NCBI GenBank assembly: GCA_016710745.1
Contig: JADJVB010000010.1
Location: 1,302,001 to 1,366,000, forward strand
Reading direction: 5' to 3'
Source: Chitinophagaceae bacterium
GTDB taxonomy: Bacteria > Bacteroidota > Bacteroidia > Chitinophagales > Chitinophagaceae
DNA length: 64,000 bases
In this document: positions 63,466 to 64,000 of the stretch, one piece after another
Layout of the letters: each line of letters starts with the position of its first letter
How positions within the stretch are numbered: position 1 is the stretch's first letter
Translations under genes and position numbers: made by a program
The notes under the pieces: generated by a model
What the model was told of the DNA's origin: nothing
The model's database searches: none
The model's input: only the letters and a program-made list of their open reading frames with translations

Positions 63466-63504
63466 CGCCCCTGTTACACATAGTATCAGGTATTAAAAAC
63501 GCCT

Positions 63505-63513
63505 AAAGGAGGT
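63505..63513 (+). promoter_or_regulatory. strong Shine-Dalgarno of rpsU
   Basis: AAAGGAGGT, 9 bases before ATG 63523, is complementary to the whole anti-SD of 16S rRNA. Unusually strong for this phylum, whose genes mostly lack SD sites. Confidence 0.9.
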
Positions 63514-63522
63514 ATATATTTT

Positions 63523-63717
63523 ATGTTAATAATTGATTCAAAAGACTGCGAAAACATCGACAAAGCGCTCAAAAAGTACAAAAAGAAATTTGAGAAAAGC
63601 AAAGTGTTGTTACAATTAAGGGAAAGACAGGCCTTTATCAAGCCATCTATCCGCCGTCGTAAAGAAGTTTTAAAAGCTATTTACAAAGAGCAGGTTACCG
63701 CTGGAAAATTCGACTAA
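63523..63717 (+). CDS. rpsU: 30S ribosomal protein bS21
   Basis: 64 residues. Typical bS21: NIDKALKKYKKKFEKSKVL, LRERQAFIKPSIRRRKEVLK. It binds the small subunit near the 16S 3' end. In Bacteroidia the anti-SD is occluded partly by bS21, and a strong SD on rpsU allows feedback on its own synthesis; the SD seen here fits that. A terminator follows before xerC. Confidence 0.96.
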   Translation: MLIIDSKDCENIDKALKKYKKKFEKSKVLLQLRERQAFIKPSIRRRKEVLKAIYKEQVTAGKFD

Positions 63718-63741
63718 GATTATTTAAATCAGCAATATATT

Positions 63742-63784
63742 AAACTGATATCCGGTTATCATAACTTTGGGTATCAGTTTTTTT
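63742..63784 (+). terminator. terminator between rpsU and the recombinase
   Basis: AAACTGATA / TATCAGTTT with a long loop and T-run, ending at the ATG of the next gene. Confidence 0.7.
63762..63769 (+). promoter_or_regulatory. TAnnTTTG -7 box inside the rpsU terminator loop
   Basis: TAACTTTG in the loop of the terminator, 15 bases before ATG 63785, so the recombinase likely has its own start. Confidence 0.5.
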
Positions 63785-64000
63785 ATGTCGCAACCCGAAG
63801 ATCATTATATATCCCCATTTCTCGACTACCTGAAATTTCAAAAAAGGTATTCACAACATACTATTATCTCCTATCAAAATGACCTGAGGGCCTTTTTCAG
63901 GTATATCGGGGCTCAGTTTGGTAACACCGCCCTGCCCGATATCAAAACTGCATTCATCAGGTCATGGCTCGCCGAACTTAAACAGCAGGAGATGGAATCG
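63785..64000 (+). CDS. tyrosine recombinase XerC/XerD-like, N-terminal part (cut by the window end)
   Basis: 72 residues visible with no stop. The N-terminal SAM-like core-binding domain shows PFLDYLKFQKRYSQHTIISY, QNDLRAFFRYIG and IRSWLAELKQQ, typical of Xer recombinases; the catalytic domain lies beyond the window. Its place right after rpsU matches the arrangement seen in Bacteroidota, where xerC-like follows rpsU. XerC and XerD cannot be told apart here. Confidence 0.85.
   Translation, partial: MSQPEDHYISPFLDYLKFQKRYSQHTIISYQNDLRAFFRYIGAQFGNTALPDIKTAFIRSWLAELKQQEMES

Overview
The window reads as chromosomal DNA of a Bacteroidota bacterium, most likely a member of or close to the Chitinophagaceae. 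The reasons are type IX secretion components (PorV/PorU-like proteins, a secreted protein with a C-terminal sorting domain), many TAnnTTTG-type -7 promoter boxes, the near absence of Shine-Dalgarno sequences except a very strong one before rpsU, the futalosine menaquinone route, a PafA-like phosphatase, and moderate-to-low GC. No transposase, phage, plasmid or CRISPR gene is seen. The two ends are cut genes (trpS 3' end at the left, a XerC/D recombinase 5' end at the right).

Layout. 0-0.9 kb: trpS end and a deoxynucleoside kinase. 0.9-10.1 kb: an accessory, partly AT-rich region with four NarL/LuxR-type response regulators, two HisKA_3-type histidine kinases each preceded by a related polytopic membrane protein, a secreted protein followed in frame by a Cys-rich tail behind a TAA, an RDD protein, and several genes with single-base frame breaks. 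10.2-21.5 kb: cofactor and central metabolism (aminodeoxychorismate lyase-like, photolyase, mqnD/mqnB, two PTPS/QueD paralogues with folE, Uma2, fabD, mdh, a redoxin, efp, accB-accC). 21.6-30.3 kb: a DUF2911 protein, then a leftward sugar-nucleotide operon (DegT aminotransferase, ugd, UDP-xylose synthase-like, a second nucleotide-sugar dehydrogenase, a 4-epimerase, rmlC, frame-broken rmlD). 30.4-39.3 kb: kdtA, tdk, ccmB/ccmC/ccmD-like genes, glutamate dehydrogenase and a serine palmitoyltransferase-like enzyme. 39.4-51.9 kb: a PafA-like phosphatase, a secreted PHP-type protein, tRNA-Gln, a cyanophycin set (cphA, a Tat-exported class V aminotransferase, cphB), an S9 peptidase and tyrS. 52.2-64 kb: PorV2/PorU2-like pair, hscA-like Hsp70, two membrane glycan-type proteins, ribE, rpsU and xerC.

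How the genes work together. DegT-ugd-UXS-dehydrogenase-epimerase-rmlCD supply activated acidic, pentose and deoxy sugars for surface polysaccharide, and kdtA attaches Kdo to lipid A. CphA and CphB make and degrade cyanophycin. PabC-like and FolE feed folate and pterins. MqnB and MqnD act in sequence in menaquinone synthesis.

Points most worth a second look: the non-canonical Arg32-type loop of EF-P; the TAA-interrupted Cys-rich secreted protein; a palindrome inserted in frame into hscA; the repeated membrane-protein/kinase/regulator modules, one carrying two frame breaks; the two adjacent PTPS-II-like genes; and the strong Shine-Dalgarno of rpsU, which fits a known autoregulation. Five genes carry apparent frameshifts or in-frame stops, so assembly error must be excluded before any is called biological. 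All calls are from reading the sequence; no database search was run.
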